A stretch of DNA of 64,000 nucleotides, taken from positions 186,001 through 250,000 of the forward strand of contig JAAOMT010000400.1 in NCBI GenBank assembly GCA_016748015.1. Direction: 5' to 3'. Every line of letters begins with the position of its first letter. Position 1 is the first letter of the stretch. Positions 34,101-46,430 of the stretch are shown piece by piece. This DNA is from Geosiphon pyriformis (Eukaryota; Glomeromycota; Glomeromycetes; Archaeosporales; Geosiphonaceae). The translations under genes were made by a program, and so were the position numbers. The notes beneath the pieces are model-generated. The model made no database searches. It was not told the DNA's origin and saw nothing but the letters and a program-made list of their open reading frames with translations.

Positions 34101-35790
34101 TAATTTCTTAGCTGATATGGTTCATATTCTTTTTGACTGCAAGTTGTCTTTGGGCGGCTCTTTGGCCAGCTCTTTCCAGCTTCACAGTAGAGTACTTATG
34201 TCAGTTGTTCTTGGTGAGTCTTTGTTTTGCAAGTTTTTATCTTCTCTCTGGCATTATGGTGTTGTCTTCATAAACCAGTTTCATGATTGTAATGGTGGTG
34301 TCTTTAGCTGGTACACCTTTAAGCGATAGAAGAGACTGGACTCTTATGGTCTAGTTCCCAAATGGTTCGACCTTTCTGTTGTATTTTTTGAGACTCTTTA
34401 TTCTTCTCCATTGGTGTTGGCTGGTGCTGGCCCTCTGGACATTTGTGGTTCTAATGATTTTGTGTCTATCTGTGATTGCCTTTCTCAGGTTGATGCTGAT
34501 AGCTTGTCTGTGTACACAGATGGTTTATTGAAAATTTTGGATATGGTTGGTTGTAGGGCTGGAGCTGCTGCCTTTTTTGAGGACATTAATTTGGGTTTGG
34601 GTGTTAGTATTTATGGCTTATTGTTGTCTACTTTGACAGAACTGCAGGCCATAGTATTGGCTCTGGAGTGTATGCCTGTGGCTTATTCTGTTCATCTGTT
34701 TTCGGATAGTCAGATGGCTTTGAATACTTGCAGGTCAGAGTTTGACTTAGTGTGTCCTGATTTTCACAATCAGTGTTGGATCAAACGTCGGCATATTAGG
34801 AATGTTATTCACAGCAAGAATTTGAGAATTAAATGGCATAAGGTTAAGGGCCACTCTGGTATTTCGGGGAATGATTGCACCAATAGCATTGCTAATGCTG
34901 TGTCTCTCTCTAATTGGTATCTTCCTCTTCGTGTTAGTGAACATTTTTTGTTGGCAGATGATAATATTGTTTCTGGTAATTTTAGGCACTTTGTCCATGA
35001 TGTTTTTCATGCTGTTTGTCATGCACATTGGGAGGTTGGTTCTGGTTCTGGATTTTTAGATGGTGGTCTGTGTTCAGATGTCAATTGGCTTTGTTTTTCC
35101 AAAGTTTGGCATCCTAATTTGCATATAGCCACTGGTTTCACTAGCAGGCTCACTGCTGACATTCGAACTTACTTCATAAAGGCTTTGCACTGTCAGCTTC
35201 CCATGGCTGTCTGAAAGCACATGTACAATAAATGTTATCCTAGTGTTCTATGTCTATATTATGGTGAGATAAAAGTGTTTGATTATGTGTTTTCTTGTGT
35301 TGTTGATAATTTAGCTTGCCATTAGGTCTTGGAATCTTGCATGTCTTCTTGGAGAGTGCTTTCTGGTCTCTCTCTTCCTTTTTCAGGTGTGTTGCAGATG
35401 CTGTCAATCTGTGCTTTGGATTTCCTGGTTTCATCAGCTCTTTACAAGGGTTTTGTTTTCAATGATTGGCTTTGGGAGACTATTTCCATCTTCCATCTCA
35501 AAGTTGCTGGTGTTAAAATTGTTGATTTTGTGCATTCTATTTGTCTTGCTTTCAGGAATGATGTTTGGTTGGTCTGTGCTAAGCATCACGCATTTATGGA
35601 AAAAAATAGCTTGATCTCAGTAGATGGCTCGATCTTTGTCTTGGTTTCTGGTTTGGCTTTGGAGTTTTCAGCTGGTGTGATTAAATTGCTTGGTATTGCT
35701 AAAGCTTTTAGTGTCCATTTTGGGTTTTGCAAGTCTTGTTCATTTTTTTCAGATATTAGCAACTTGGTTTTTGTCAATATAAGTGTATAG
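31135..35790 (+). pseudogene. LINE B ORF2 (endonuclease, RT, RNase H), frameshifted
   Basis: The fifth codon region already carries TAG where A and C have TGG. The endonuclease is otherwise well kept (VILGGDFNED, KTIDYVFVSS, DMDHKAVSVS). Frameshifts occur near 32200, 33455-33472, 33840 and 34030. RT has DMWKAYNSVGW and AFVND (33435-33446), followed by TGA for Trp. RNase H keeps YTDG (34501-), LTELQAI, FSDSQ and KGHSG. The C-terminal finger is degraded (CLYYG). A stop replaces Trp at 34328-34330, the same position as in LINE C. Confidence 0.88.
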
Positions 35791-35919
35791 TGTTGTCCTG
35801 ACTGGCTTGAATGGCTGGTCATGTGTAAAAAACACATGATTCATGCTTAGTTTTAATCATTTTTTTGATGTATAGTTCTAAATAATATTTGGACCTCATT
35901 AAATAAATAAATAAATAAA

Positions 35920-35931
35920 AATTAACATAAA
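35920..35931. repeat. Right target-site duplication of LINE B
   Basis: AATTAACATAAA, identical to 29170-29181. Confidence 0.8.
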
Positions 35932-36518
35932 TAATTATTTTCTGGATCAAAACATTTAAAACATTTTCTATACTTTTTATGAGTATTGAATCAAAAACTA
36001 TTGGAAAACAAACCACTATAATTGATAATAATAAAACACATACTGTTATTAAACCAAAAAAAACTATTACCAAAAAAAAAACTGGTAATAAAATAGATAA
36101 ATATTTGCTTAAAAACATAATAATAGCAATACTCTTATTTTTTATTATAATTGAAAAAATGATTCAAAAAATTTTGCCTATAAACAAAAATTTGTTATAT
36201 AAAAAACAATTCAAGTTTTATAATTGTTTTAAAAAACATAAAGCTTATAAAAAAGATAACTTTAGAAATACAAATAAAAATTCTAGGCATTATATAATTA
36301 GATGTTTCAAAAGTTTTGACTATTATTAAAAAAACCAAAACTTTTATACAAAAATTTAGTATTTTGAATACAAAATTTATTTTATTTTAGGTATTATATA
36401 TTTTATTTATAAAAAACTTTACCAAATTAGTTAGTTTTAAGTTAAATAAAACTTTTCAAATAGAATATCTTATAAATAGCTTGATTTTGCCAAAGCTTAA
36501 TCTTTTTGGAGAAAATAA
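35932..36518 (+). other. Decayed internal region upstream of an old LTR
   Basis: Contains a Lys/Asn-rich open frame (35979-36329, 116 codons) of no recognised family. It ends in a purine-rich stretch (GGAGAAAATAA) directly before the LTR start, as a polypurine tract would. Probably the 3' internal end of a retroelement of the solo-LTR family; the frame itself may be chance. Confidence 0.4.
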
Positions 36519-37204
36519 TATTATGAGTAAAACTTATAGTTTTTATTAATTATTATATATATTAATTAATAATATTATATAATTAGTTATTTTATTTTTA
36601 GATAATAATTATTAATCTAATTATTAATTTAATCATTAACTTGATTAATAATTTAATTATTAATCTAATTACTAACTTTGTTAATTATTTTTAATATTTA
36701 TATAAGCAGTAAGTTTTTTAACTGTAAAAAAATATAATCATGAAGAAATAAAATAACAACTATCATCTTAATCTTTCTTATATTACTTATTCCTTTTTTT
36801 TTACCTTCAAGTATCTAAATATTTTGAAATAAAAAATCATTTATTGGTATTTACTTACTTTTTACTTGATTTGTATAATTGTAATATTTGAAAATTATTG
36901 AATAAAATATGATTGAAAAAAATATCTAAAACCTAATATTAAATTTTAAAAATATTAACATAAGATATAGAATTATATTAGTGTGTTATTATTTGTTAAC
37001 AGTACAAATTATCTCTTTATCTTCAATTTTTTTGGTTATTTTTAAAAAAAAATAGTAACTGAGATATTTTATAAAACTAATTTTATATATTAAATCTATA
37101 TTTATTTAATTTGCTCTTTGAAGTTAAATTTTTTTTGATCTATTTTATTATTTTACAATTTTGTTTTTTTGCTATTTGTTATTTTGTTATTTTAATTCAT
37201 AATA
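36519..37204 (+). mobile_element. Decayed LTR of family L1
   Basis: Aligns along its whole length with the LTR at 27656-28391: the AAAACTTATA start, 12-bp repeat array, TATATAAGC, CTTCAAGTAT, ACAGTACAAATTATCTCTTT and CTCTTTGAAGTT blocks. The ends have drifted (TG to TA, CA to TA) and no flanking duplication is visible. It differs mainly by C to T and G to A changes. Confidence 0.75.
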
Positions 37205-37480
37205 GTATATAAATAATTAATGTATTTAAAATAGTTTTAATATAATATATAAATTTTATATAATTTAACTATATATATAGTATTTTGTAAACTAAAAAAA
37301 GTATTAGTTTTATATTGAACCAATTTTTTTTTATAGTTTTATAATAAGCAGTTAATTATTTTTCTATATTTTTTTTCTTTTCCTTAAGTTTTAAATACTT
37401 CTTATTAATATTTAAAATATGTATGTATTTTTTATTATCTTTTCAAATTTTTTATTACTTTTTAGTCTTTTAATATATGT
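37205..37480 (+). repeat. Direct repeat R, copy 1
   Basis: Similar over about 260 bases to 38020-38300, including AAAAAAGTATTAGTT and ATAGTTTTATA blocks. Copy 2 is less AT-shifted. The pair may be the LTRs of a short element about 1.1 kb long. Confidence 0.5.
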
Positions 37481-38019
37481 TATTAACATTATTACTGGAA
37501 GATTTTCACACTTTTCAATGCAAAAATTACAACACATACAATAAAAATTAACATTAAAATCATGTGAAAAAGACTTATATCATTGCACTTAATCAACAAA
37601 ATCAATTGACAATCTGAAAATAAATGATTAGCAATTAATCCAATTACAACAAAAAAATATGACACAATCTAACAGTTTAACTAAATTAAATACAAAGAAA
37701 TCTTAACAAACCAAAAAATACCAATGAAAATGAATAATTAATATATGTAATCTGATAATAATAGGCTTTATTATGCTCTAAAATTTTCATATGTTTTTAT
37801 TAAAACAATCTAACATTCCAGATTTGCAATCAATAATTAAAAGTAATTACCAAGAAATATAATTAATTAATCTATTTCTAATTATGTTAATCATAATTAT
37901 AATTGGTATTATTAATTTACAATCAATGTTTTAGATCCAGCCATCTAAATCTGATTATCTATATTACTAGCTCTTAAATAAATAATATGTTAAGTAAGTT
38001 TATTATAAATTAATTAAAT

Positions 38020-38300
38020 TAAAATATATAAATAATTGATATATCTTAAATAGTCTTAATATAGTATATAGATCTGATATAATTTAGCTATATATATAAT
38101 CTTTCTGTTAGCTCAAAAAAGTATTAGTTCAATACTAAGCCAACTTTTCATTATAGTTTTATAGTAAACAGTTAGTTTTTTGCTTTATATCTCATTCTTT
38201 TCTTTCCTCTTCTTATGTTCTAAATACTTGTTATCACAATCTCAAGTATGTCTTCTTATATTTTTTATTACTATTTGGAATCATGTTATTTATAACTTTT
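38020..38300 (+). repeat. Direct repeat R, copy 2
   Basis: Partner of 37205-37480. It reads TGATATATCTTAAATAG at its likely start, which fits an LTR beginning with TG. The 540 bases between the copies have no coding frame. Confidence 0.5.
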
Positions 38301-38379
38301 TATTTATTTGTTATCACTATTTCAAGTTTTTCTATTATTTCTAATTATTCAAATTATGTATTATTACTATTTTATATTA

Positions 38380-38830
38380 AGTTTTGTTTTACCAAACAAG
38401 TTATTAAAATATTAAATTAAGTAATAAAATATTATGTTGTTAAAGAGTAGTCTTAACAATAAAAAGTTAAATTAAAATCTATTTCAGTTATATTTAACTT
38501 TTATGATTTTTTTATAATTCCTATAACTTTACTTTTAAAGTTAGACATTTAAACACCATACTCTTTCAATGACTAATTAAAAAAATTCTGGTTATGTATT
38601 TATTAGAGTAGTTTGGTTTTGCTCTTGTTGTTAGTTGTGCTTTTAATAAATATAAAAAGATGTGACTTTTCTTTTTACTTTAAAATACCTAAGACTGGTT
38701 TTTGCCCAAAAACAAATAATAATAACAATACTTTCTTTTATTTTTAATGACTTTATTATGTACTTTTTTTTGCTTTCTCACTTACTGAAATAGTCTATAT
38801 ATTTATAATATGCTATAGTTAATAGCATAA
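38380..38830 (+). repeat. Direct repeat S, copy 1
   Basis: Shares TTTAAACACCATA, AAAAAAATTCTGRTTATG and CTGGTTTTTG blocks in the same order with 38920-39370. Confidence 0.5.
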
Positions 38831-38919
38831 TTATGGTAATGTGTATTACCAGTTAAGCTAAGAAATGTTTCCAAATATTGACAAAAACTACTGATAATAA
38901 TATTTTATATTACATTTTA

Positions 38920-39370
38920 TTTTATCAAATAAGTTATTAGTTTTATTATTTGATTTTGTCTTTATTATATTAATTAAATAATAAAAAGTATTATACTGTT
39001 GGAGATTAAGTTTTAATAATAGTGTTTTAATTAAATAAATATTTTAATTATGGTTTTTTTATGAAATTTTTTATAATTTTTTTATCTTTACTTTCAAAAT
39101 AGGCTTTTAAACACCATATTTTTTTGATAATTCTTTAAAAAAATTCTGATTATGTTTTTATTGAATAGTTTATCTGCTGGTTTCGATTTACTTTTTGTGC
39201 TTTAAATGTAAATTTGATTATTTTTTTTATAAAAACTTATATTAAGCTGGTTTTTGTTTAAAAATAAATAATAACAATTTTTTTTTGCTTTAACAATTTA
39301 TTAAACATTTTTTTACTCTCTTAAAACCTGAAATAATTTATACAATTATGTCTATACTATAATTAATAGT
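38920..39370 (+). repeat. Direct repeat S, copy 2
   Basis: Diverged, more AT-rich copy of 38380-38830, about 540 bases downstream. The nature of the unit is unknown. Confidence 0.5.
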
Positions 39371-39649
39371 AATATATATAGCTATATATATTGTTAAAAA
39401 AAAGTATTATTATTACTAAAAAATTTTTAAAACCATTTTTTTTTGCCAATAACAACATTAAACATAATTTTTTTGTCTAATTACTTGGCAATTCAAAAAT
39501 TATTTGTTGTTTTTAAATGTGTTTTTTCTATAAATAAAAATATAATTATGAATATAAAATCTTGTTTAATACTTAAAACTATAAAAATAATATAGTATTT
39601 TTAATTATAAATATAGAAATTATTAAGAAAAATTAGTTAATAATATAAC

Positions 39650-39800
39650 ATAATTTTTAATAATTAAATTTAAATATGTTTATAAACTTTAAACCAAATT
39701 TGTTGTTTGAATTTAAGTTTAACTTAAGTTTAAATTCAAAATTTAACCAAAATTTTTGTTCAAGTTTGGTTTAGTTTAATAATTTAATTAAACTTAAACT
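39650..39800 (+). repeat. Dispersed repeat Y, copy 1
   Basis: A block rich in GTTTAAATTC, AAATTTAACC and TTTGGTTTAGTTTAAT motifs, partly self-complementary. It recurs at 43960-44130, 47620-47810 and 55260-55440. Confidence 0.5.
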
Positions 39801-39829
39801 TTACCAAAGATTTTTTATTTTTTTTTAAT

Positions 39830-40200
39830 ATTGTTAATACTGTTTTATTATTAATTCTATTAATAAAAACTGGTAAACTTCTAATAAGTTAATTTATTTT
39901 TCAAAGTATTTTTTTATACTTTAGATTATATATACTATTGGGTTTATAATAAAATAGCTAATTCTATGTCAATTATTTTGTATAATTATTTTACAGTAAA
40001 AGTTAACTCTTTTACAAAAAAATTTTGTTTGTAAGTTTTCTAAATAATATATAGTTATTTTGCTGTAAAAATTAACTTTTTTACAAAAAAATTTAACTAT
40101 AGACTACTTAAATAATATAAAAAAAAATAAAAAATAAAAAATGTGTTCAAAAAAGTTATTTCAAATTTAGATTTGAAAGTATTAATAATTACTAAAATTA
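39830..40200 (-). repeat. Dispersed repeat family X, partial inverted copy
   Basis: The minus strand matches the second half of 24590-25520 closely, including the paired TTTTACAGCAAAATAACTAT-like motifs and AAAATACTTTGAAAAATAAA. Confidence 0.6.
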
Positions 40201-40439
40201 ATAGTTAATTAATTTTAAAATATTAATTTAAAATAAGTAATTTTAAAGCAATAATATTTAAAAATTTTAAGTTTTTAAGATAATTTTATTAAATTAATTT
40301 ATAGTAATTAATTATTATTTATTAAGTGTAACAAATATGACCCAACTACAAATTAAGTATTCTAAACTAAGTGAAATTCACATGTTTTCTACATGTAACT
40401 AGCTACTTAAGCCAGTTTAGACTATATTATGTTAAAAAC

Positions 40440-43439
40440 TTACAAGAAAATTTGTCCAAAATAAACATTATTACTCATAAAATATAAAAAGTATATTAGC
40501 ATATAAATTAGCCAATTAAAAGTAGCTGTAGTAAATGTAGAATTCCAGAATTCCTCTTAAGAGAAATTGCAGGATTCCAGGAATTTTAGGATTCTCATAC
40601 AAAAAATTGCAGAATTCCAGAATTCCAGAATTTTTGGTATGAAGAATTGAGGAATCTTATTTATATATATATAGCAGTAGTATCAGAAGCTAAAAAATTA
40701 GTCAAAAAGACTGGGAGTCAGTAGGACTCTCAGAGTCAATTAGACTCACAAGTCATAATTATTAGAATTTTTTAAATTAAAGACCTCTTAGTTTAGATTT
40801 GATCTAAGCAACCTTCCATTCACAAATATCAATAAATAATTATTCATCATCTTAATCAACTCTCCACTATTAATACTTCATGTTAATAGTAATTAATACT
40901 TAACTATGCTGGAACAATAGCTCTTGATTATGGCTATTAACAGGATACTAACTTGCAATTGCTTTTGTTTATTTTTTTATCTTTTTTTATTTTTCTTTTA
41001 TTTTCTTTTGTATTTCTTTTGGTTAACTAATTGATTAAGAATTAAAACACTGAGTTACAGACATCATAGAAACTAGTAAAAGATCTGTGAAACAAGAGTA
41101 AAACACTCATAAATTTGAGGATAGCTTACCAGGAGAATTACTGACCACTATGCTGAAAAAGAAATTTGATAGAATTGCGATTCTGGGAGACTACTAAAAA
41201 CAACTATTAAATCTCTATCTATTATATAAAGAACTCTACACCAAAACCTTCAGAACAATCAAACCTTCAGATATCAACACCAGAATACCAATCAAGCACC
41301 AAGTTATGGATTTGTTATTTGATCTGAGACCCCAAATAATCACCTATAACAACATCTTTTGAATTATATCAAACAAAATAAGACTACTAAAAACCAATCT
41401 AACAAGTCATTTGGCTGTTTTCATAGGACTGGATCTAATCTTAAGAGATTCAAATTCCTAAAGTGCTATTAAATCATCAAAAACTTCATCATTTATTCCA
41501 ACTGGATTACCAAGATTACTAGACAAATTAATATTTTTTATGTTATACTCAATCTTTAATACTACTATTTTTCTTTTCAACTTACTAACAGATTTGTTGA
41601 AAGCACCCAAATATATTATAAGCTTATTAATCTTGTTTCCAAACTTGTTGCTAAATACAAAATCACTCTTAATAAATTGTTTAAAAGCAATTACTGATTC
41701 ACTAATAGGCTTAACAATAGATTCAACCAATATTGACAATTTGGCCAAATTAAATTCCAAAAACATAAGCCAAAACAAAATCAAAAGATTATCTTCAATC
41801 TCAGAAAGAGAAATAGAAGTTACCAAAAGAGGAAATTCAAAAGAGTCCAAAGAAACAAACATCTTAATATAAGATTTTGTGTTTACAAAGCATAAAACAA
41901 ATGTCTTGAAAGCCTTAAGGAGAAGAAACAGAGACATCTTACAATTTACAGCCAAATGATCTATTTCTTAACATCTAAAACAGTACTAACAGCCAGATGT
42001 TTTCTACCAGATATGACACTTTTTTAATGTACCAGTCTTAACAATAGTAGCATTCAGATTAACTTGAGATCCAAATGTAACCAAAGCAAACCAAGAATAA
42101 TGACCAGAATCAAAAAAGCAAGGAATAAAGCATGTCTGTTTATCAATCTAAAAAACCATATCACTGATTTTAAAAGCAATACAGTCAAAAGAAAGATTAA
42201 CCAGCTTGATCTTAAACTTATTACAAAACAAAATAATTTTATTTTGATTCATCAAGAAAAAAATTCTAACACTATCTTTGTCTACCAAAACTAACTAATA
42301 ATTCAAAGCAAACACAGTAGAGTCCAATTTTTTAAAATAAACAACCATATATTGCCAAACACCAATAGACTTTAGCACAATACAAGCAATGCTATTAAAT
42401 ATACTGAAAGCTGTCTTAATATTAGCAGTAGACACACCCAAAAACACATCACACAGTGCAACAGCAGCAAAAAAGGAACCAAACTCAAAAGCTACCAAAG
42501 ACTTAGCAATTTTAAGAATGGCCAAATAAACAGAACTTGTAAGTTTAACCAAAAATGCAGCTTCCAAAGACACTTGAAAAGCAAACTCCATACAAAAGAG
42601 CTTTATATTGTTTTTTAATATTGACTTTGCATTCAAAAAACCATCTACAGACTAAAAAACAGTCTTAACATAAGCCAATTTGATCTTGAAAGTAGTATTA
42701 AACACTAAAATAGAGGCCACCCATCTAATAAATCTTTAATAACTAGCAATAGTTTTCTAAGCACTATTAGTAACAACACCAGAAACTAAAGGAAAAGATA
42801 ATTCAGTTTCTATCTGATCAGTCTAGTTCTCAAAAACAGATAACCCAATAGAAAATAGTTGCTTTGTTTCTAAAACCAGTAATAATTTGCCAGAAGACAC
42901 TACATTTGGCAACACAACCAATAGTTGATATTGGTTTATTTTGGATGATGTGCCAGATAAAACAATGAAAATCACATCTAAGATCTCAGTTAAAACCATA
43001 AAGAAATTTGGTATAACAATAGCAAAAACAAATAACTGCTTCCACTTTTCTGAATTTTTGGTTTTTTTGACTATTTTTTTGAAGAAAAAATGTTGGCAGC
43101 ACCTAGTATTAAAACTATAAAAAAAAAGACTAGCTTGTTAACTAATCTGTTACTAAAAAATTTTAAGCTCTTTAAAAGAGTAGAGACAATACTAGAACTA
43201 ATTCAAGTGTGTTTTTTTAAGAAAACTTTGACTGGTAAAAGACCAACCAAAAATAAAAAAGTTGTTTTAATAGCTACCAAAGACAGCTTTTTACAATTAT
43301 TAGGTAAAAAAAAGGCTTCTAAAACATTTTGCTTAGTTACTTCTATAACAGAAAAAGCTTCTCTGGTTGAAATTTTATTAGGTATCTTAAGAAAGATATT
43401 AGGTGCAGCTTTTTTACTCTTTGCTCTAGTCGTAGTTAT
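40440..43439 (-). pseudogene. ORF1 of element F, inactivated
   Basis: The codon aligned with the ATG of element G is ATA (43439-43437), followed by TTRAKSKK as in G. Several stops and shifts occur. Recognisable blocks: 42636-42295 (FCMEFAFQVSLEAAFLVKLT and VALCDVFLGVSTANIKTAF) and 41955-41458 (C-terminal region starting at the zinc-knuckle half AVNCK). The end reads IIQKM, then, beyond the LTR, FILDKFSC. Putative RNA-binding Gag-like protein. Confidence 0.7.
40469..41351 (+). mobile_element. Solo LTR (family L2) inserted in element F
   Basis: 883 bases beginning TATTA (TGTTA with one G to A change) and ending TAACA, flanked by the 4-bp duplication ACAT (40465-40468 and 41352-41355). It contains AGAATTCC repeats (about 40540-40640) followed by a TATATATATA stretch (about 40660). 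It is GC-richer than its host. It shares the TGTTA...TAACA ends with the L1 LTR but is otherwise a different sequence. Confidence 0.7.
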
Positions 43440-43569
43440 AAATTAAGAAGATAAAAAGTTTTTTTAATTATATATTGCTATTTATTAGCTTATTTTAATT
43501 ATTAATTGTAAAATAAAATTTTTTTTTTGAAAAAAAAAGCTTTTTTTTATATAACTTATTATAATACTA

Positions 43570-43860
43570 TTTTATAATCCACCATTTTTTTTTAATTTTT
43601 TAGTAAATTAAAGATATATTTATTAAACTACAAGTTATTTTTATAAACTATTAATTATTTTAGTAAATTATTAAATATTTTGTCAAATTTTTAAATATTT
43701 TGGTAAATTTTAAATGTTATATATTTTGGTATATTACATGATTTAATTATTATAATTTAGTTATATTTGTGTTTTATACAAATTAAGTTATTAATTAAAT
43801 AATAATTTAGATAATTTAATAAGACAATAAATAATAATTTAAAATAATAATATATGTTAA
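43570..43860 (-). repeat. Dispersed repeat family X, first half, inverted
   Basis: The minus strand matches 24590-24890. Shared blocks include AAACACAAATATAACTAAAT and the spaced AAAATATTTA units. Confidence 0.55.
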
Positions 43861-43959
43861 TTAATAATAAAAATTATAAAAATTATTTTATGTTAATTAA
43901 TAATAAAAATTATAAAAATTATTTTATGTTAATTAATAACTCGAATTTTTATTAATAAT

Positions 43960-44130
43960 AATGTTTACAAATTATAAATTAAATTTGTTGTTTAAATTTG
44001 AATTTAGTTTAAATTTACTGATTTTAAGTTTGATTTAAATTTAAGTTTGAAATTTAACCAAAATTTTTATTTAAATTTGGTTTAATTTAATGATATAATT
44101 AAATTTAAATTAAATTAAACCAAATATTAA
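43960..44130 (+). repeat. Dispersed repeat Y, copy 2
   Basis: Same GTTTAAATT/AAATTTAACC block as 39650-39800. It sits immediately beyond the 3' end of element G. Confidence 0.5.
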
Positions 44131-44149
44131 AATTCTATAAAACAACTTT

Positions 44150-46430
44150 TTTTTTATTTGCTTAATAAGTGCAGTCCAAAAACAACCTAGTACTATATAT
44201 TAAACTAAGTAATCTAAACTAAGTGCTAATCATGTACTTTTTTATGTAACCAGTTACTTGAACCAATTAAGAATACACTATACTAAAGCTGAAAAAGAAA
44301 CTTACTCAAGAAAAACATTTTTTGAACAATTTTAAATAATATAGCACTATTACTAATTAATCCAACCAGCCACTCAGCCATTTTAAAGACATCAGTTTTA
44401 ACAACAGCAGATTCATGTTCTCAATGGGACATCAAGTTAGAAAACACTTCATCATTCAGACCAACTGGGTGCTTTGAATAACTAGACATATTAACATTCT
44501 TCATGCAATATTCTTTTTTTTAAAAAACCACCTCTTTTTCTAACTTACCAACAACTTTACTAAAAAAACTTATATACACCAAAATTTTATTGACTTTAAG
44601 GCCAAGTTTACTGCTTGAGACCAAATCTCCATTAATAAATTGTTCAAACAATTTGACCAAAGAACCAACTAGTTTGACAATAGACTTAATCAAAGCAGAA
44701 AGCTTGGCCAAATCAGACTTCAAAGAAGCCAGCTGAGAGAATACTAAGAAATTGCCAACAATAATAGAAGGAGAAGTAGAAGCTGTCAAAGAAAGAAACT
44801 CAGAAAAATCCAGAGAAGCAGAAGCTTTTGCATAAGAAACACCACTCACAAAACATGATTTAAATACCTTAAGAGCCTTGGAAAAAGGAGGTGAAGATAC
44901 TTTACAGTCTACAGCCAAATGGCCCACTTCTTAACACTTAAAACAGTACTAACAACTAGGAGTTTTCCACTAGATATAGCATTTTTTTAGAGTACCAGTC
45001 TTAACAACTGCAGAATTCAAATCAACCTAAGAACCAAATATAACCAAAGCAAACTGGAAACAATAACCAGTTTCAAAAGAATAAAGAATAAAACATGTCC
45101 GATTACCAACTTGAGAAATTATATTACTAATTTCAAAAAGCTGTGCAGCCAAAAAGAAAATTGATCAACTTGGTCTTAAACCTATCACAAAACAGAATAG
45201 TTTCATTATAATTTACCAAAAAGAGGATTTTAATACTATTTTTGTTTACCAAAACTGACCAATGATTCAAAGCAGATACTGCAAAGTCTAATTTCTCAAA
45301 ATGAACAACCATATATTGTCAAATGCCAACAGGCTTTAGCATAATACAAGTGATATTATCAAACAAACTGAGAGCTGTTTTAATATTAGCAGTAGACACA
45401 TCCAAAGGCATATCACATAATACAACAGCAGCAGAAAGAGAGTCAGACTTAAAAACCACCAAAAACTTGGCAATTTTAAAAGTGGCAAGATGAACAGAAC
45501 TTGTAAGCTTGACCAAAAATACAGCATTCAAAAAGTTTTGGAAAGCAAACTCCACACAAAAAAGCTTTATATTGTCTTTTACAATTGACTTCACATCCAA
45601 AAAACCATGTACAAACTAAAAAACAGCCTTAACATAAGCCAATTTAATCTTAAAAGTAGCTTCAGGCATCAAAGTAGAGGCCACCCACTTAGCAAACCTT
45701 TGACAATTAGTAATAGTTTTCCAAACACTACTAGCAGCAGCACCAAAAACCAAAGGAAAAAATGATTCAGTTTCTATTTGGTCAGCCCAATTTTCAAAAA
45801 CAAATGACATCATAGGAGATAATTGTTTTGCTTCTAAAACTGGCAATAATCTGTTAGAAAACACCACATTTGGCAACACAGCCAGTAGTTGATCTTGGCC
45901 TATTTTGAATAACATACCAGATAATACAACAGAAATTTTATCAAAGATTACATTTGAAACCACAAAAGAATTTAATGTAACAATAACAAAAACAAGTGAT
46001 TGTTTCCATTTTTTTGAACTTTTGGTCTTTTTGACCATTTTTTTTGAAGAGAAGATACTAGCAGCACCAAATGTTAAAGCTATAGAGGAGAATACCAGCT
46101 TGGTAATTGGTCTATTATTAAATACTTTTGGGCTCTTAGTAGAGGTAAAGACAACATTAGAACTAACCCAAGTATGTCTTTTTGAGAAAACTTTAATTGG
46201 TAAAAAACCAGCCAAAGATAAGGAAGTTGTTTTAGTAGTTACCAAAGGCAGCTTTTCACGATTATTAGGTAAAAGAAAGGCTTTTAAAACATTCTGCCTG
46301 GTTGCTTCTATAACAAAGAGAGCTTTTCTGATTGAAATCTTATTAGATATCTTAGGAAAAATATCAGATACAGCTTTTTTACTCTTTGCTCTGATTGTGG
46401 TCATAAAATTAAGAAGACAAAGAGTATTTT
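44150..46430 (-). mobile_element. ORF1-only retroelement G (LINE-type tail, no ORF2)
   Basis: The best-preserved ORF1-only element. The minus strand has a short leader, ORF1 from the ATG at 46404 to the TAG at 44285-44283, then within 20 bases the LINE tail (TTAATTGGTTCAAGTAACTG, GTTACATAAAAAAGTACATG, then GGACTGCACTTATTAAG), which matches LINE copy D block by block. No ORF2 exists between ORF1 and tail. Confidence 0.75.
44283..46404 (-). pseudogene. ORF1 of element G (Gag-like CCHC protein), one frameshift
   Basis: About 700 codons. The N-terminus MTTIRAKSKKAVSD is intact. The middle (45600-45319) has an RRM-like block ANIKTALSLF. The zinc knuckle CFKC-EVGHLAVDC (C-x2-C-x4-H-x4-C, with one stop replacing Gln) is at about 44960-44915. 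The C-terminal region has heptad-like leucines and ends near VKTDVFKMAEWLVGLI. A frameshift lies between 45319 and 44927. Its sequence is unrelated to the ORF1 of LINEs A-C beyond the shared RRM plus knuckle layout. Confidence 0.75.

Larger units (their letters stand above)
29182..35919 (+). mobile_element. Full-length non-LTR retrotransposon LINE B
   Basis: A 6738-base element of the same family as LINEs A and C, between 12-bp duplications. It is the most damaged of the three: it has several frameshifts in each ORF besides stops, and its codons are more AT-rich. It inserted downstream of, or into, the decayed Gypsy pol. Its 3' end is a (TAAA)n run. Confidence 0.9.
40318..43460 (-). mobile_element. 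ORF1-only retroelement F (LINE-type tail, no ORF2)
   Basis: On the minus strand an ORF1 (43439 to about 40440) is followed directly by the LINE 3' tail (about 40440-40318: AGCTAGTTACATGTAGAAAA, then GTAGTTGGGTC). There is no endonuclease or RT. A solo LTR splits the last codons of ORF1. Its layout matches element G. Confidence 0.7.

Noticed and set aside
36519-37204. Treating the older LTR as another clean solo LTR
   Set aside because: No matching flanking 4-bp duplication, and a purine tract precedes it, so it may be the 3' LTR of a longer dead element.
41540-41872. Plus-strand frame of 110 codons
   Set aside because: Antisense shadow of element F ORF1.
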